DNA of 17,627 bases from Pseudomonadota bacterium (GTDB taxonomy: Bacteria; Pseudomonadota; Alphaproteobacteria; Reyranellales; Reyranellaceae): NCBI GenBank assembly GCA_023436825.1, contig JAEZHS010000017.1, positions 1 through 17,627 on the forward strand, in the 5' to 3' direction. Shown piece after piece: positions 7,476-15,167 of the stretch. The translations under genes and the position numbers were made by a program. Under the pieces are notes generated by a model. The model was given only the letters and a program-made list of their open reading frames with translations. It searched no databases and was not told where the DNA came from. Positions within the stretch are counted from its first letter, which is position 1. Each line of letters begins with the position of its first letter.

Positions 7476-9602
7476 ATGACGCCAAACGACACAGGGCTCG
7501 CCGCCCTCGTTTCGCTGTTGCGCCTGCAGGGTGTGGCGGCGGAGCCCGCGCAGCTCCATCACCAGCTCGGCATGGCCGGCAAGCCGGTCGGCGTGGTGGA
7601 GATGGTGCGCTGTGCCCGCCAACTGGGTCTCAAGGCGCGCAGCTTGTCGACGCGATGGGACCGTCTCGCACGCACGCCGCTGCCGGCCATCGCCGAGCGG
7701 CGTGACGGTTCCTTCCTGCTGCTCGGCAAGGCGACCGATGACAAGGTGCTGGTGCACGTGCCGGGCACCGGCCAGGCAACGACCATGACGCGCAGGCAAT
7801 TCGAGGAGGCGTGGAGCGGGCGCCTCGTCCTGATGATGCGGCGCGCCGGGCTCGGCGACGTGGCGCATCGCTTCGATCTCGGCTGGTTCATGGGCGCGAT
7901 CAAGAAGTATCGCCTCCTGCTGGGCGAGGTGTTGCTGGCCTCGTTCTTCCTGCAGCTCTTCGCGCTGATGGTGCCGCTGCTGTTCCAGGTCGTGATCGAC
8001 AAGGTGCTGGTGCATCGCAGCCTGACCACGCTCGAGGTCGTGCTGGTGGCGATCGTGGGTCTCGCCGTCGCCGAGACCCTGCTCGGCATCATGCGCACCT
8101 ATCTCTTCGCGCATACGACCAACCGCGTCGACGTCGAGCTGGGCGCCCGGCTGTTCCGCCATCTGATGGCCCTGCCGCTTGCCTACTTCCAGAGCCGCCG
8201 CGTCGGCGATTCGGTCGCCCGGGTGCGCGAGCTCGAGAACATCCGCACCTTCCTGACCAGCTCGGCGCTGACCCTGGTGATGGACCTGTTGTTCACCGTG
8301 GTTTTCGTCGCGGTGATGTTCTTCTACTCGCCGCTGCTCAGCTGGATCGTCGTGGCGGCCTTTCCGCTCTACATCGCGATCTCGCTGGTCGCCGCGCCGC
8401 TGTTCCGGCGGCGGCTGGACGAGAAGTTCCGCCGCGGCGCGGACAACCAGGCCTTCCTGGTGGAGAACATCTCCGGCGTCGAGACCGTCAAGGCGGTCGC
8501 GGCCGAACCGCAGATGCAGCGGCGCTGGGAGGACCAGCTGGCCGGCTACGTAGCCGCCTCGTTCCGCGTGCTCACGCTCGGCAACACCACCAGCGAGCTC
8601 GTGCAGTTGATCGCCAAGCTGGTGAACGCCGCAGTGCTGTTCTTCGGCGCGCGGCTCGCCATCGAGGGCAGCCTCACCATCGGCGAACTGGTCGCCTTCA
8701 CCATGATCGCAGGGCGCGTCAGCACCCCGGTGCTGCGACTGGCGCAGATCTGGCAGGACTTCCACCAGACCAGGCTCTCCGTTCAGCGTCTCGGCGACAT
8801 CCTCAATACACCGACCGAACCGGTGTACGCGCCGGGTCGCGCATCGCTGCCGGCGATCGAAGGCAATATCGTTTTCGACCGTGTCGGATTCCGCTACCGG
8901 CCGGACGGGCAGCAGGTGCTGCACGACGTGAGCTTCAGCCTGGCCGCCGGGGAGGTCGTCGGCGTCGTCGGCGTCTCCGGCTCGGGAAAGAGCACGATCG
9001 CCAAGCTCATCCAGCGCCTCTACGTGCCCGAAGGCGGTCGCGTGCTGGTCGACGGCATGGACCTGGCGATGGCCGACCCCGCCTGGCTGCGACGCCAGAT
9101 CGGCGTGGTGCTTCAGGAGAACGTGCTGTTCAACGCCACGATCCGGGACAACATCGCCCTTGCCGATCCGGCCATGGCCCTGGCGCGGGTCGTCGCCGCG
9201 GCCAAGCTGGCCGGCGCACACGACTTCATCCTGCGGCTGCCGGAAGGCTACGACACGGTGGTCGGCGAGCGCGGCGCCAGCCTGTCGGGGGGACAGCGGC
9301 AGCGCATCGCCATCGCCCGCGCCCTTGTGGGCGATCCCCGCATCCTCATCTTCGACGAGGCAACCAGCGCACTCGACTACGAAAGCGAGCGCATCGTGCA
9401 GGAGAACATGCGCGAGATCGTGCGCGGCCGCACGGTCATCATCATCGCTCACCGTCTGTCGACCCTGCGCATCGCCGATCGCGTCCTCACCATCGACGAA
9501 GGTCGCCTGGTCGAGGACGGCACGCACGATCAGCTCATGCGCCGTCCCGGTCGCTACGCGGCGCTTCACAAGCTGCAGGCAGGGATCCATGGCGTCCTTT
9601 AG
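7476..9602 (+). CDS. Type I secretion ABC transporter (HlyB-type, C39-like domain)
   Basis: A 708-residue inner-membrane ATPase, almost exactly HlyB length. It would form the exporter with the adjacent membrane fusion protein and an outer-membrane TolC-like protein not present here. Residues 1 to about 125 are a C39-like domain. The positions of the peptidase Cys and His are occupied by Thr6 and Ser79, so it should bind substrate without cleaving it, as in RTX exporters. Transmembrane segments occupy about 140-420 (for example LLASFFLQLFALMVPLLFQ). The nucleotide-binding domain has Walker A GVSGSGKST (499-507), signature LSGGQRQR (603-610), Walker B ILIFDEATSALD (from 623) and H-loop His659. 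All catalytic residues are intact. The start is ATG 7476. The 3' end overlaps the next gene by 14 bases, so the two are probably translationally coupled. The cargo is most likely the preceding exoprotein. Confidence 0.95.
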   Translation: MTPNDTGLAALVSLLRLQGVAAEPAQLHHQLGMAGKPVGVVEMVRCARQLGLKARSLSTRWDRLARTPLPAIAERRDGSFLLLGKATDDKVLVHVPGTGQATTMTRRQFEEAWSGRLVLMMRRAGLGDVAHRFDLGWFMGAIKKYRLLLGEVLLASFFLQLFALMVPLLFQVVIDKVLVHRSLTTLEVVLVAIVGLAVAETLLGIMRTYLFAHTTNRVDVELGARLFRHLMALPLAYFQSRRVGDSVARVRELENIRTFLTSSALTLVMDLLFTVVFVAVMFFYSPLLSWIVVAAFPLYIAISLVAAPLFRRRLDEKFRRGADNQAFLVENISGVETVKAVAAEPQMQRRWEDQLAGYVAASFRVLTLGNTTSELVQLIAKLVNAAVLFFGARLAIEGSLTIGELVAFTMIAGRVSTPVLRLAQIWQDFHQTRLSVQRLGDILNTPTEPVYAPGRASLPAIEGNIVFDRVGFRYRPDGQQVLHDVSFSLAAGEVVGVVGVSGSGKSTIAKLIQRLYVPEGGRVLVDGMDLAMADPAWLRRQIGVVLQENVLFNATIRDNIALADPAMALARVVAAAKLAGAHDFILRLPEGYDTVVGERGASLSGGQRQRIAIARALVGDPRILIFDEATSALDYESERIVQENMREIVRGRTVIIIAHRLSTLRIADRVLTIDEGRLVEDGTHDQLMRRPGRYAALHKLQAGIHGVL

Positions 9603-10968
9603 CATTCCTGCCGGCCGCTCTCGCGCCGAGCTCGCCTTCCTGCCGGCCGCGCTGGAGATCGTCGAAACGCCGCCGTCGCCGATCGGCCGGGCGATCGCCC
9701 TCACCGTGGTCGTCGTCGCCTGCCTGGCCGCCGCCTGGGCGTCGGTCGGCACTGTCGACATCGTCGCGGTTGCCCAGGGCAGGATCATTCCCAGTGGACA
9801 CATCAAGCTGGTGCAGCCCCTGGAGGCAGGAATCGTACGGGCGATTCATGTGCGTGACGGCCAGCGGGTGCGCGAAGGGGAAGTCCTGGTCGAGCTCGAT
9901 CCTACCGTGAACGCCGCCGAGCTGGAACGGTTGAACGCGGACCTGACGTCGGCTCTGCTCGATGTCGCTCGCCTGCGGGCGGCACTCGCGACCGACGAGC
10001 CGCCGCCCGCCGCCTTCCAGCCGCCGCCCGCCGCCACTCACGTCCAGGTCGAGATGCATCGCGGCTTTCTGGCCAGCCAGGTCGCCGAGCAGGCGCGCAA
10101 GCTCGGCGCCATCGACCGACAGAAGGCCCAGAAGGAGGCCGAACGCGTCACGCTCGCCGCCATGATCGACCGGCTCGAGGCGACCCTTCCGTTGATCGAG
10201 ACCCGTGTCTCGGTGCGCAAGCACCTGGCGGACCGCGAGCTGGGGTCGCGGTTGCAGTATCTTTCGGACCTGCAGGAGCTCACCTCCACCCAGCAGGAGG
10301 TGGTGGTGCTCAGAAGCCGCAGCCTCGAGGCCGAGGCTGCTCTCGCCGCCACTGACGAGGAGCGTGCGCGCACCGTGGCGGAATACCGGCGTACGCTGTT
10401 CGACGAACTGAGTCGCGCCGAGCAGAAAGCCGCCGGGCTGCGGCAGGAGGTCGTGAAGGCGAGGCAGAAGGCGCAGCAACAGAAGCTCGTCGCACCCGCC
10501 GACGGCATTGTGCATCAGCTCGCGGTTCATACGGTGGGCGGCGTGGCGACGGCAGCCCAGCCGCTGGTGGCCGTCGTGCCCGTCGACGGCGAGCTCGAGA
10601 TCGAGGCCACCGTCAGCAATCGCGATGTCGGCTTCGTCCGCGCGGGCCAGGAGGCGGAGATCAAGATCGAGGCCTTCAACTTCACGCGCTATGGGGTGTT
10701 CACCGGCCGTGTGCTCGGCATCTCGAGCGATTCGGTGGCGCGCGATGGCGCCGCGCAGCGAGGCGAAAGCCGGTCGACCAGACCGGAGCTTGAATACGTA
10801 GCACGCATTTCCCTCGACCGTGGCAATCTGCGCGGCGGCGATGCGTCCCTCACATTGGCGCCGGGAATGACGGCCACGGTCGAGATCAAGACCGGTTCGC
10901 GTACTGTCGTCGACTATCTGCTGTCACCGCTCGCGCGCTATCGGCACGACTCGCTGAGAGAACGATGA
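9589..10968 (+). CDS. Type I secretion membrane fusion protein (HlyD family)
   Basis: A 459-residue periplasmic adaptor linking the ABC exporter to an outer-membrane channel. A short cytoplasmic N-terminus is followed by one membrane helix (about 33-53, IGRAIALTVVVVACLAAAWA). The first half of the lipoyl-like domain comes next (GRIIPSGHIKLVQPLEAGIV and VREGEVLVELDP, about 64-105). A long alpha-helical hairpin rich in Gln, Glu, Arg and Ala spans about 105-298. The second lipoyl half begins at VAPADGIVHQL (301), and a beta-barrel domain (EIEATVSNRDVGFVRAGQEA, IKIEAFNFTRYG) ends at a short C-terminal tail. The architecture is the RTX-exporter HlyD type rather than the RND type. Start ATG 9589 lies inside the end of the ABC gene, and the TGA stop shares bases with the next ATG (ATGA). 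This tight packing indicates one operon and fixed stoichiometry. Confidence 0.94.
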   Translation: MASFSIPAGRSRAELAFLPAALEIVETPPSPIGRAIALTVVVVACLAAAWASVGTVDIVAVAQGRIIPSGHIKLVQPLEAGIVRAIHVRDGQRVREGEVLVELDPTVNAAELERLNADLTSALLDVARLRAALATDEPPPAAFQPPPAATHVQVEMHRGFLASQVAEQARKLGAIDRQKAQKEAERVTLAAMIDRLEATLPLIETRVSVRKHLADRELGSRLQYLSDLQELTSTQQEVVVLRSRSLEAEAALAATDEERARTVAEYRRTLFDELSRAEQKAAGLRQEVVKARQKAQQQKLVAPADGIVHQLAVHTVGGVATAAQPLVAVVPVDGELEIEATVSNRDVGFVRAGQEAEIKIEAFNFTRYGVFTGRVLGISSDSVARDGAAQRGESRSTRPELEYVARISLDRGNLRGGDASLTLAPGMTATVEIKTGSRTVVDYLLSPLARYRHDSLRER

Positions 10969-11297
10969 GAACGGGGGAAGCCATGCACGCAGAAGACCAG
11001 CGACAGGCCTTTCTGGTGCGATTGCGCAATGAGCTCGACACCTCGACGTTCACGGCGACTCTGGGCCTGATGCTTCAGGAAACGCGCACGGCGATCGATC
11101 GGGTGCGCGCCCGGATCGCCCTGGAGCGGCTCGCTCGGCGCAACACCAGCACGAGGATGAACCAGCTGCAGGCGCTGGAGGAAATGCAGGCCGCGCTGAT
11201 GGCCGCACGCCTGCGTGCCGGCGAGGGCACGATGTATATCGAGGTCGACGATGACGAAACGGGTACCGTCGTCCGCCTCCGGGTCGGAGGGCGTTGA
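10965..11297 (+). CDS. Small unrecognised protein at the end of the type I secretion operon
   Basis: A 110-residue protein of no family I recognise. It begins at an ATGA overlap with the fusion-protein stop, which suggests coupled translation. An alternative ATG at 10983, preceded by GGGGGAAG, would give 104 residues starting MHAEDQRQAFLVRLR. There is no signal peptide or membrane segment, so it is probably cytoplasmic. Residues about 12-88 look almost wholly alpha-helical, charged and rich in Arg, Ala, Leu and Met, with a possible short coiled coil around LERLARRNTSTRMNQLQALE. The last 20 or so residues look like a beta-hairpin (TMYIEVDDDETGTVVRLRVG). It has no cysteine. Position implies a job in RTX export, such as cargo chaperone, assembly factor or modulator of the ABC domain. 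That is inference from position only. It ends 13 bases before the convergent SDR gene. Confidence 0.75.
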   Translation: MRTGEAMHAEDQRQAFLVRLRNELDTSTFTATLGLMLQETRTAIDRVRARIALERLARRNTSTRMNQLQALEEMQAALMAARLRAGEGTMYIEVDDDETGTVVRLRVGGR

Positions 11298-11310
11298 TAG
11301 CTGGTCCGGA

Positions 11311-12156
11311 CTAACGCTTCGGGCCGCCGACCGGCCACACCGGGCTTTTCGCCAGGTCGGGCCAGCCGGCCGGCGCGCCTGAAGCGGCGATGGCCTCCGC
11401 GGCGGAATGCGAGGCATCCCACTTCGCGGCGACGAACCGCATGCCGGTGATGGCGCCGCCGGCATCGGAGGCCAGGTGCATCATGGGCGGCGCCATCTTC
11501 TCCGGGCGAATCAGCTGGCTGCGTTCCATCGATCCGTCGTCCGGCACCATCGGCGTGTCGGTTGGTCCGCCGGGCACCACCACATTGACGGTAATGCCGG
11601 AGCCCCTGAGTTCGCCGGCCAGGCTGGCGCTCCAGGCTTCCAGGCCGGACTTGGCCGGGCCGTAGGGCGAGAAGCCCGGGTTGAGCATCGTGAAGAAGCT
11701 GGTGGTGACGTTGATGATCCGCCCGAATTTCCGGGCGCGCATGCCGGGCACGGCGGCGTGGGCCATGTAGAACGGCCCCGAGAGGTTGACTGCCATGAAG
11801 CGGGCCCACAGGTCCGGTGCGATATCCTCGATCTGCACGACGCGGCGCATATGGTCTTCGCGCACCGTGGTCATCCCGACCGCGGCGTTGTTGACCAGCA
11901 CCTCGAGGCGTCCGAAGTGGCCGATCGTGCGGGCGACGCTGCCGCGACACGACGCAGGGTCCGACACGTCCATGGGCAGCGCGATCGTGGCGCCGTCGCC
12001 GAGCTCGCCATGGAGGCGAAGGAGGGCCTCCTTCGCGGTGTCGCAAAGGGCGACCCGCATGCCGGCGCCGACGAAGGCGCGCGCCAGGGCCTGGCCGATG
12101 CCGCCGGCGGCGCCGGTGATGAGAGCGATACGGTCGTTGAGATCAGGTGAGGACAT
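11311..12156 (-). CDS. Short-chain dehydrogenase/reductase (SDR)
   Basis: A 281-residue NAD(P)-dependent oxidoreductase with the classical SDR fold. The cofactor motif TGAAGGIG is at about 15-22, the acidic-strand region is LCDTAKE, LPMDVSD follows, and the NNAG equivalent is NNAAVG. The catalytic YGPAK has Tyr and Lys in place. The usual catalytic Ser lies 13 residues before the Tyr. Here that position is Thr in NVTTSFF, with a Ser one residue later, so either could stand in for it. The post-catalytic NVVVPGGPTDTPM is the normal PG motif and substrate loop. An unusually long loop at residues 98-112 (REDHMRRVVQIEDIAP) lies after NNAAVG. Substrate unknown. It lies 16 bases downstream of the small barrel protein gene in the same direction, so the two are probably co-transcribed. 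Confidence 0.92.
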   Translation of the reverse strand: MSSPDLNDRIALITGAAGGIGQALARAFVGAGMRVALCDTAKEALLRLHGELGDGATIALPMDVSDPASCRGSVARTIGHFGRLEVLVNNAAVGMTTVREDHMRRVVQIEDIAPDLWARFMAVNLSGPFYMAHAAVPGMRARKFGRIINVTTSFFTMLNPGFSPYGPAKSGLEAWSASLAGELRGSGITVNVVVPGGPTDTPMVPDDGSMERSQLIRPEKMAPPMMHLASDAGGAITGMRFVAAKWDASHSAAEAIAASGAPAGWPDLAKSPVWPVGGPKR

Positions 12157-12172
12157 GTCGGATACCTACTTT

Positions 12173-12496
12173 TCAGGACGGCGCATAGAGTTCCTCCGCG
12201 ACTTCCACGACTTCGCGCGTGCGCGTTATGCCTGTTCCCCAGACGCGGTCGAAATCCGCCATCTGCGCGGCGAGCGCCGACGAATCCAGAATGGCCTCGG
12301 CAGCTTCGACGCTCGGGAACTCGTAAAGGGCGATGTGGACGAGCGGATTGGTCCGGCTCCAGCAGCGCCATGCCCGCTGCGCCTGGTACAACCTCACGCC
12401 ATTTGGAAGATGTTCCGTACTGTACCAACTGTCGAACTGCTGCCGGTCGGCCATGTTGGTCAGTCTCGCCCGAACGATGAGAACGGCTGTAGCCAT
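12173..12496 (-). CDS. Small dimeric alpha-beta barrel (EthD/ABM-like) protein
   Basis: A 107-residue protein starting MATAVLIVRARLTNMADRQQ. The ferredoxin-like pattern is visible: beta-strand (AVLIVRARL), helix with FDSWYSTEHLPNGVRL, strands (RAWRCWS, VHIALYEF), helix (SVEAAEAIL) and a final helix. The (W/Y)-x-x-EH-(L/I)P string in the first helix is characteristic of EthD-type and related dimeric alpha-beta barrel proteins, which act as small monooxygenases, cyclases or stress proteins. Its exact activity cannot be told. Start: ATG 12496 with GGAGG (complement of 12502-12506) five bases upstream. A GTG at 12502 is in frame but overlaps that site. The SDR follows after 16 bases, suggesting a two-gene unit acting on one small molecule (inference). 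Confidence 0.8.
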   Translation of the reverse strand: MATAVLIVRARLTNMADRQQFDSWYSTEHLPNGVRLYQAQRAWRCWSRTNPLVHIALYEFPSVEAAEAILDSSALAAQMADFDRVWGTGITRTREVVEVAEELYAPS

Positions 12497-12651
12497 GGGC
12501 ACCTCCGTGGCGGCCTTCGCCTCAGGAACAGGACGTAGAGATTATTTGCGGTCGGCACGGCAGGGAAGCCGGGACCGCGCATTCCTCCGCAACCCCTGGC
12601 GTCGCGCCTCGTTGACGGCGCGCTGGAAGCCCTGCGGAGCCCCCTTCAGGC

Positions 12652-14193
12652 ATGAGCGATCAGCCCGCCGATCCGCGCTCTTTCGTGACCACCACCGCCG
12701 AGCCGCTGCGCCACGAGCTGCTCACGCCCACCGTCATCGCGGCCGTGGGCCTGACGATCATTCTGACGCTCGCGGTCGTCGATGCCGCGCTGCGCGGGCC
12801 TTGGCTCGATGAATTCTGGACCCTCGAACTGTCCGACAGCGGCAAGGGCCTGGCGGCGCTGATCCGCGAGGGCTGGATGCGCGACGCCCATCCGCCCGTC
12901 TTCAATGCCTGGGCGACCCTGCTCACCGCGCTGGGCATCGCCTCGATCCCGGCCGGACGCCTGGTCTCGAACCTTCTGGCCGCCGGCCTGATGATCCTGG
13001 CCGCTTTCCGGCTGTCGCGGCGAATGCCCGAGCAGGCAGGTTTTGCCGCCGCCTTCCTGCTGCTCAGCCTGTCGCTGCCGCAGGTAATGGACTCCTTCGC
13101 CATCTACCGGTCCTACTTCTGGCAGATAGCGGCGCTCGGCACGCTCGCCTTGGTCGCCCGCCACGTCGCCGCGGCTAAAGCCGACCTCGATTGGCGCCGT
13201 GACCACGACTTGGCGGCGATTGCCGTGCTGGCGACCGCCGCCTCGATCGGCCTCCACTATGTCGGCGCCCTGTTCGGCGGGCTGCTGGCCGCGGCTATCG
13301 CCGTCTGCGCCTTCATGAGGGGACTGCGGCAATGGATGTCCCTGGTGCTGGCGACAGCGGCGTTGTCGAGCCTGTTCATCCTCGCCAGCATCGCGCTGCA
13401 GATGCCGAGCTGGGCGGCGGAGTTCGATCATAGCTGGATCGACCTGCCTGGCCTTGCCGCGCTCGGCGTGCTGGGGTGGCTCGTCGTCGCCCCGCTCTGG
13501 CTCAATCCCGTGCCGCTGGCCGGCCTCTGGTCGGGCCGGGGACGGGCACGCGATGCCTCGCAGACCTGGTTCGTTGCCATGGTCGGTGTCGCGCTGGCCG
13601 CGGGCACGGCCATCGTGTTCGCCGTTCATGTCGTCCGGCCGATCGTGGTCGATCGCTATCTCTTCTCCGTCCCTGTGCTGGTGTGTGCGCTGCTGGCCGT
13701 GCCGGCGGCGCGGATCGCACGGGATCGATGGCTGTTCGCCCTGCTGGCGCTGGTGGCGGTGGTTGGTGCGGCGCGGCCGCTGATCGAGACCGGCATCAAG
13801 CCCTTGTGGCGCGAGAATGCCCGGACGATCGCCGCCATCGTCGCCGGCTGCCCGAGCACCCAGGTCTACGCTGCCAGCGGCTGGGCGCTGGGGCCGGCCG
13901 CCGAGACGCGCATGGCGCGGCGCGAGGACCCGGTGTTCGAGCGGGCCTACCGGTCGCTCGCCGCATCGGAGGGCTTCCCCGTCCACTTCATCGGCCAGAA
14001 CGGCGGCGCGCAGGTGACCCGGGGCGGCTGCCCGGTGCTGGTCTGGTACGAGCACACGCCCAACGAGGCGGAGAACGATCTGCCGTGGGCCATCGAGGCC
14101 GCTGGTCTCGGCGGGTTGGAAGGCGCACGCCTGTCGGTGACGCGCAGCCTCACGGGGATCGTGGTGCGCGCAGACGGCGGTGGCGGTCTGTAG
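12652..14193 (+). CDS. GT-C fold membrane glycosyltransferase (family 39-like)
   Basis: A 513-residue polytopic membrane protein. After a first membrane helix (about 27-47) the first periplasmic loop contains WLDEFW with the acidic pair D53-E54, then DAHPPVFN (His80-Pro81-Pro82). These are the hallmarks of GT-C enzymes of the PMT/ArnT type, which use a polyprenyl-phosphate sugar donor. About ten further hydrophobic segments follow (for example LAAAIAVCAFM, GLAALGVLGWLVVAPLWL, FVAMVGVALAAGTAIVFAVHV). VVDRYLF around 337-343 matches the conserved (D/S)RY segment after the later helices. A soluble periplasmic domain of about 120 residues, with two cysteines, closes the protein. Acceptor and sugar are unknown. 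The gene stands alone and is divergent from the barrel/SDR pair. A ribosome site is weak (GGAG at 12636-12639, spacer 12). Confidence 0.85.
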   Translation: MSDQPADPRSFVTTTAEPLRHELLTPTVIAAVGLTIILTLAVVDAALRGPWLDEFWTLELSDSGKGLAALIREGWMRDAHPPVFNAWATLLTALGIASIPAGRLVSNLLAAGLMILAAFRLSRRMPEQAGFAAAFLLLSLSLPQVMDSFAIYRSYFWQIAALGTLALVARHVAAAKADLDWRRDHDLAAIAVLATAASIGLHYVGALFGGLLAAAIAVCAFMRGLRQWMSLVLATAALSSLFILASIALQMPSWAAEFDHSWIDLPGLAALGVLGWLVVAPLWLNPVPLAGLWSGRGRARDASQTWFVAMVGVALAAGTAIVFAVHVVRPIVVDRYLFSVPVLVCALLAVPAARIARDRWLFALLALVAVVGAARPLIETGIKPLWRENARTIAAIVAGCPSTQVYAASGWALGPAAETRMARREDPVFERAYRSLAASEGFPVHFIGQNGGAQVTRGGCPVLVWYEHTPNEAENDLPWAIEAAGLGGLEGARLSVTRSLTGIVVRADGGGGL

Positions 14194-14206
14194 GCGAGGC
14201 TTTTGG

Positions 14207-14662
14207 TTACCAGCCCCACAGCAGTGATCGCGATACCCAGCCACGCCGGCCGTTCTGACCCTGCAGCTTGATCCAGGCGCCGCTGCGCTGAAGCGTTTTC
14301 AGGACCTCGCCGTAGGCCAGCTTGGCGATCACGCGGCTGCTCGTCGTCGGCTCGCTGCGCATGTTGGCGACCTTGGCCTTGACGACGTGGTGCGGCGTGC
14401 TGCTGGTCAACGCTCGATTGATCCAGCCCTTGTCGTTCTCGAAATCGATCACCTTGAGCCAGCTGCCCTGCCTGCCGATGACCTTGAGCGGATAGCCCCG
14501 ATCCAGTCTCCAGTCGGCAGGGTGCTGCGGCCCGGGGCCTGATCGCATGTTCACTTCCATGCCGGCCACGCTGACCATCTGTTGCGCAAGGGTTTGCGAT
14601 CCCGCCAGCAGAAGGAGCAGGGCCGAGAGAAGAGGGAGGGCGCCATGGAGCAGATGAATCAT
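14207..14662 (-). CDS. Secreted protein with two bacterial SH3 domains
   Basis: A 151-residue exported protein. A Sec signal peptide covers about 1-26 (MIHLLHGALPLLSALLLLLA, then likely cleavage after QTLA). Two SH3b repeats follow, at about 32-85 and 93-147. Each begins with the typical (V/A)NMRS-x-P string and ends with a (K/R)GW(I/V)(N/S)R(A/S)L string. The domain is classed with peptidoglycan- or envelope-binding SH3_3/SH3_4 domains, and such proteins often act in cell-wall sensing or targeting. Homologues are frequently labelled simply SH3 domain-containing protein. Start ATG 14662 has AGGA at a nine-base spacing. It is the last gene of a minus-strand run, 24 bases after the membrane protein gene, and convergent with the glycosyltransferase (13-base gap). 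Confidence 0.9.
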   Translation of the reverse strand: MIHLLHGALPLLSALLLLLAGSQTLAQQMVSVAGMEVNMRSGPGPQHPADWRLDRGYPLKVIGRQGSWLKVIDFENDKGWINRALTSSTPHHVVKAKVANMRSEPTTSSRVIAKLAYGEVLKTLQRSGAWIKLQGQNGRRGWVSRSLLWGW

Positions 14663-14686
14663 CTTCGACTTTCCTGAAATCGCCTT

Positions 14687-15055
14687 CTACTTCGAGGCGA
14701 GCTTCATGAGTTCCGTCGCGCAGGCGTCGGCGACCTCGTTCTCCGGCTCCTTGGCGCCGGGCATCGTCGCCCAGCCCTGCTTCTCGACGAAGTCGCCGCG
14801 CGCCCAGGAGCTCTCGCCCTTCAAGGCGGCGAGTTTCGTCGTCCGTATGTCCGGCGTCTGGCCCTTGAACTGAGCAACGCAGATCGGCGTCAGGGCGGCG
14901 ATGACGGCCTTTTCGCCCTGCTGCTCGGCCATCGTGTGGGCGGAGCCGCTCGTCACCACCCAGCCCGCGCTGAAGCCTATGATCGCAATCACCGCGGCGC
15001 CGACAATGCCGCCGGTCACGCCCGGCTTGAACCACTCGGGAATTCTCGCGTTCAT
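14687..15055 (-). CDS. Single-pass membrane protein of unknown function
   Basis: A 122-residue protein starting MNARIPEWFKPGVTGGIVGA. One strong membrane helix spans about 14-35 (GGIVGAAVIAIIGFSAGWVV). A periplasmic or extracellular domain of about 85 residues follows and carries two cysteines (in TPICVAQF and DACATEL), which could form a disulphide. GESSWARGDFVEKQGWATMP is the most motif-like part, but I recognise no named domain. Start: ATG 15055 has a near-perfect GGGGAGG (15061-15067) five bases upstream. The much longer open frame to 15337 would add an Arg-rich, protein-unlike leader overlapping the coiled-coil gene in another frame, so it is rejected. It lies between the TolA-like and SH3 genes and may form an envelope-related set with them. 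Confidence 0.8.
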   Translation of the reverse strand: MNARIPEWFKPGVTGGIVGAAVIAIIGFSAGWVVTSGSAHTMAEQQGEKAVIAALTPICVAQFKGQTPDIRTTKLAALKGESSWARGDFVEKQGWATMPGAKEPENEVADACATELMKLASK

Positions 15056-15060
15056 TATCG

Positions 15061-15067
15061 CCTCCCC
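15061..15067 (-). promoter_or_regulatory. Ribosome binding site fixing the start at 15055
   Basis: The complement reads GGGGAGG with a five-base spacer to the ATG. Confidence 0.7.
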
Positions 15068-15167
15068 GATGCTCTTGTTTTTCGACGTCGGCTGAAGGTC
15101 TCGGGAGGAAGACTGTGACCGGGGCGTGGCATCGGGATGGCGGCAACATTGAATCTTTGTATAGATC

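Noticed and set aside
7413..9806. 797-residue minus-strand open frame opposite the ABC exporter
   Set aside because: It is antisense to a gene with intact Walker and signature motifs. The product is His/Gln/Arg/Asp-rich and low in hydrophobic order, as expected from the complement of high-GC codons.
11298..11310. Possible bidirectional terminator between convergent genes
   Set aside because: Only 13 bp, with no stem followed by a T-run.
12646..14244. 532-residue minus-strand open frame opposite the glycosyltransferase
   Set aside because: Composition (Arg, Gln, Gly, His) is that of a high-GC shadow, and the plus strand has a clear GT-C membrane protein.
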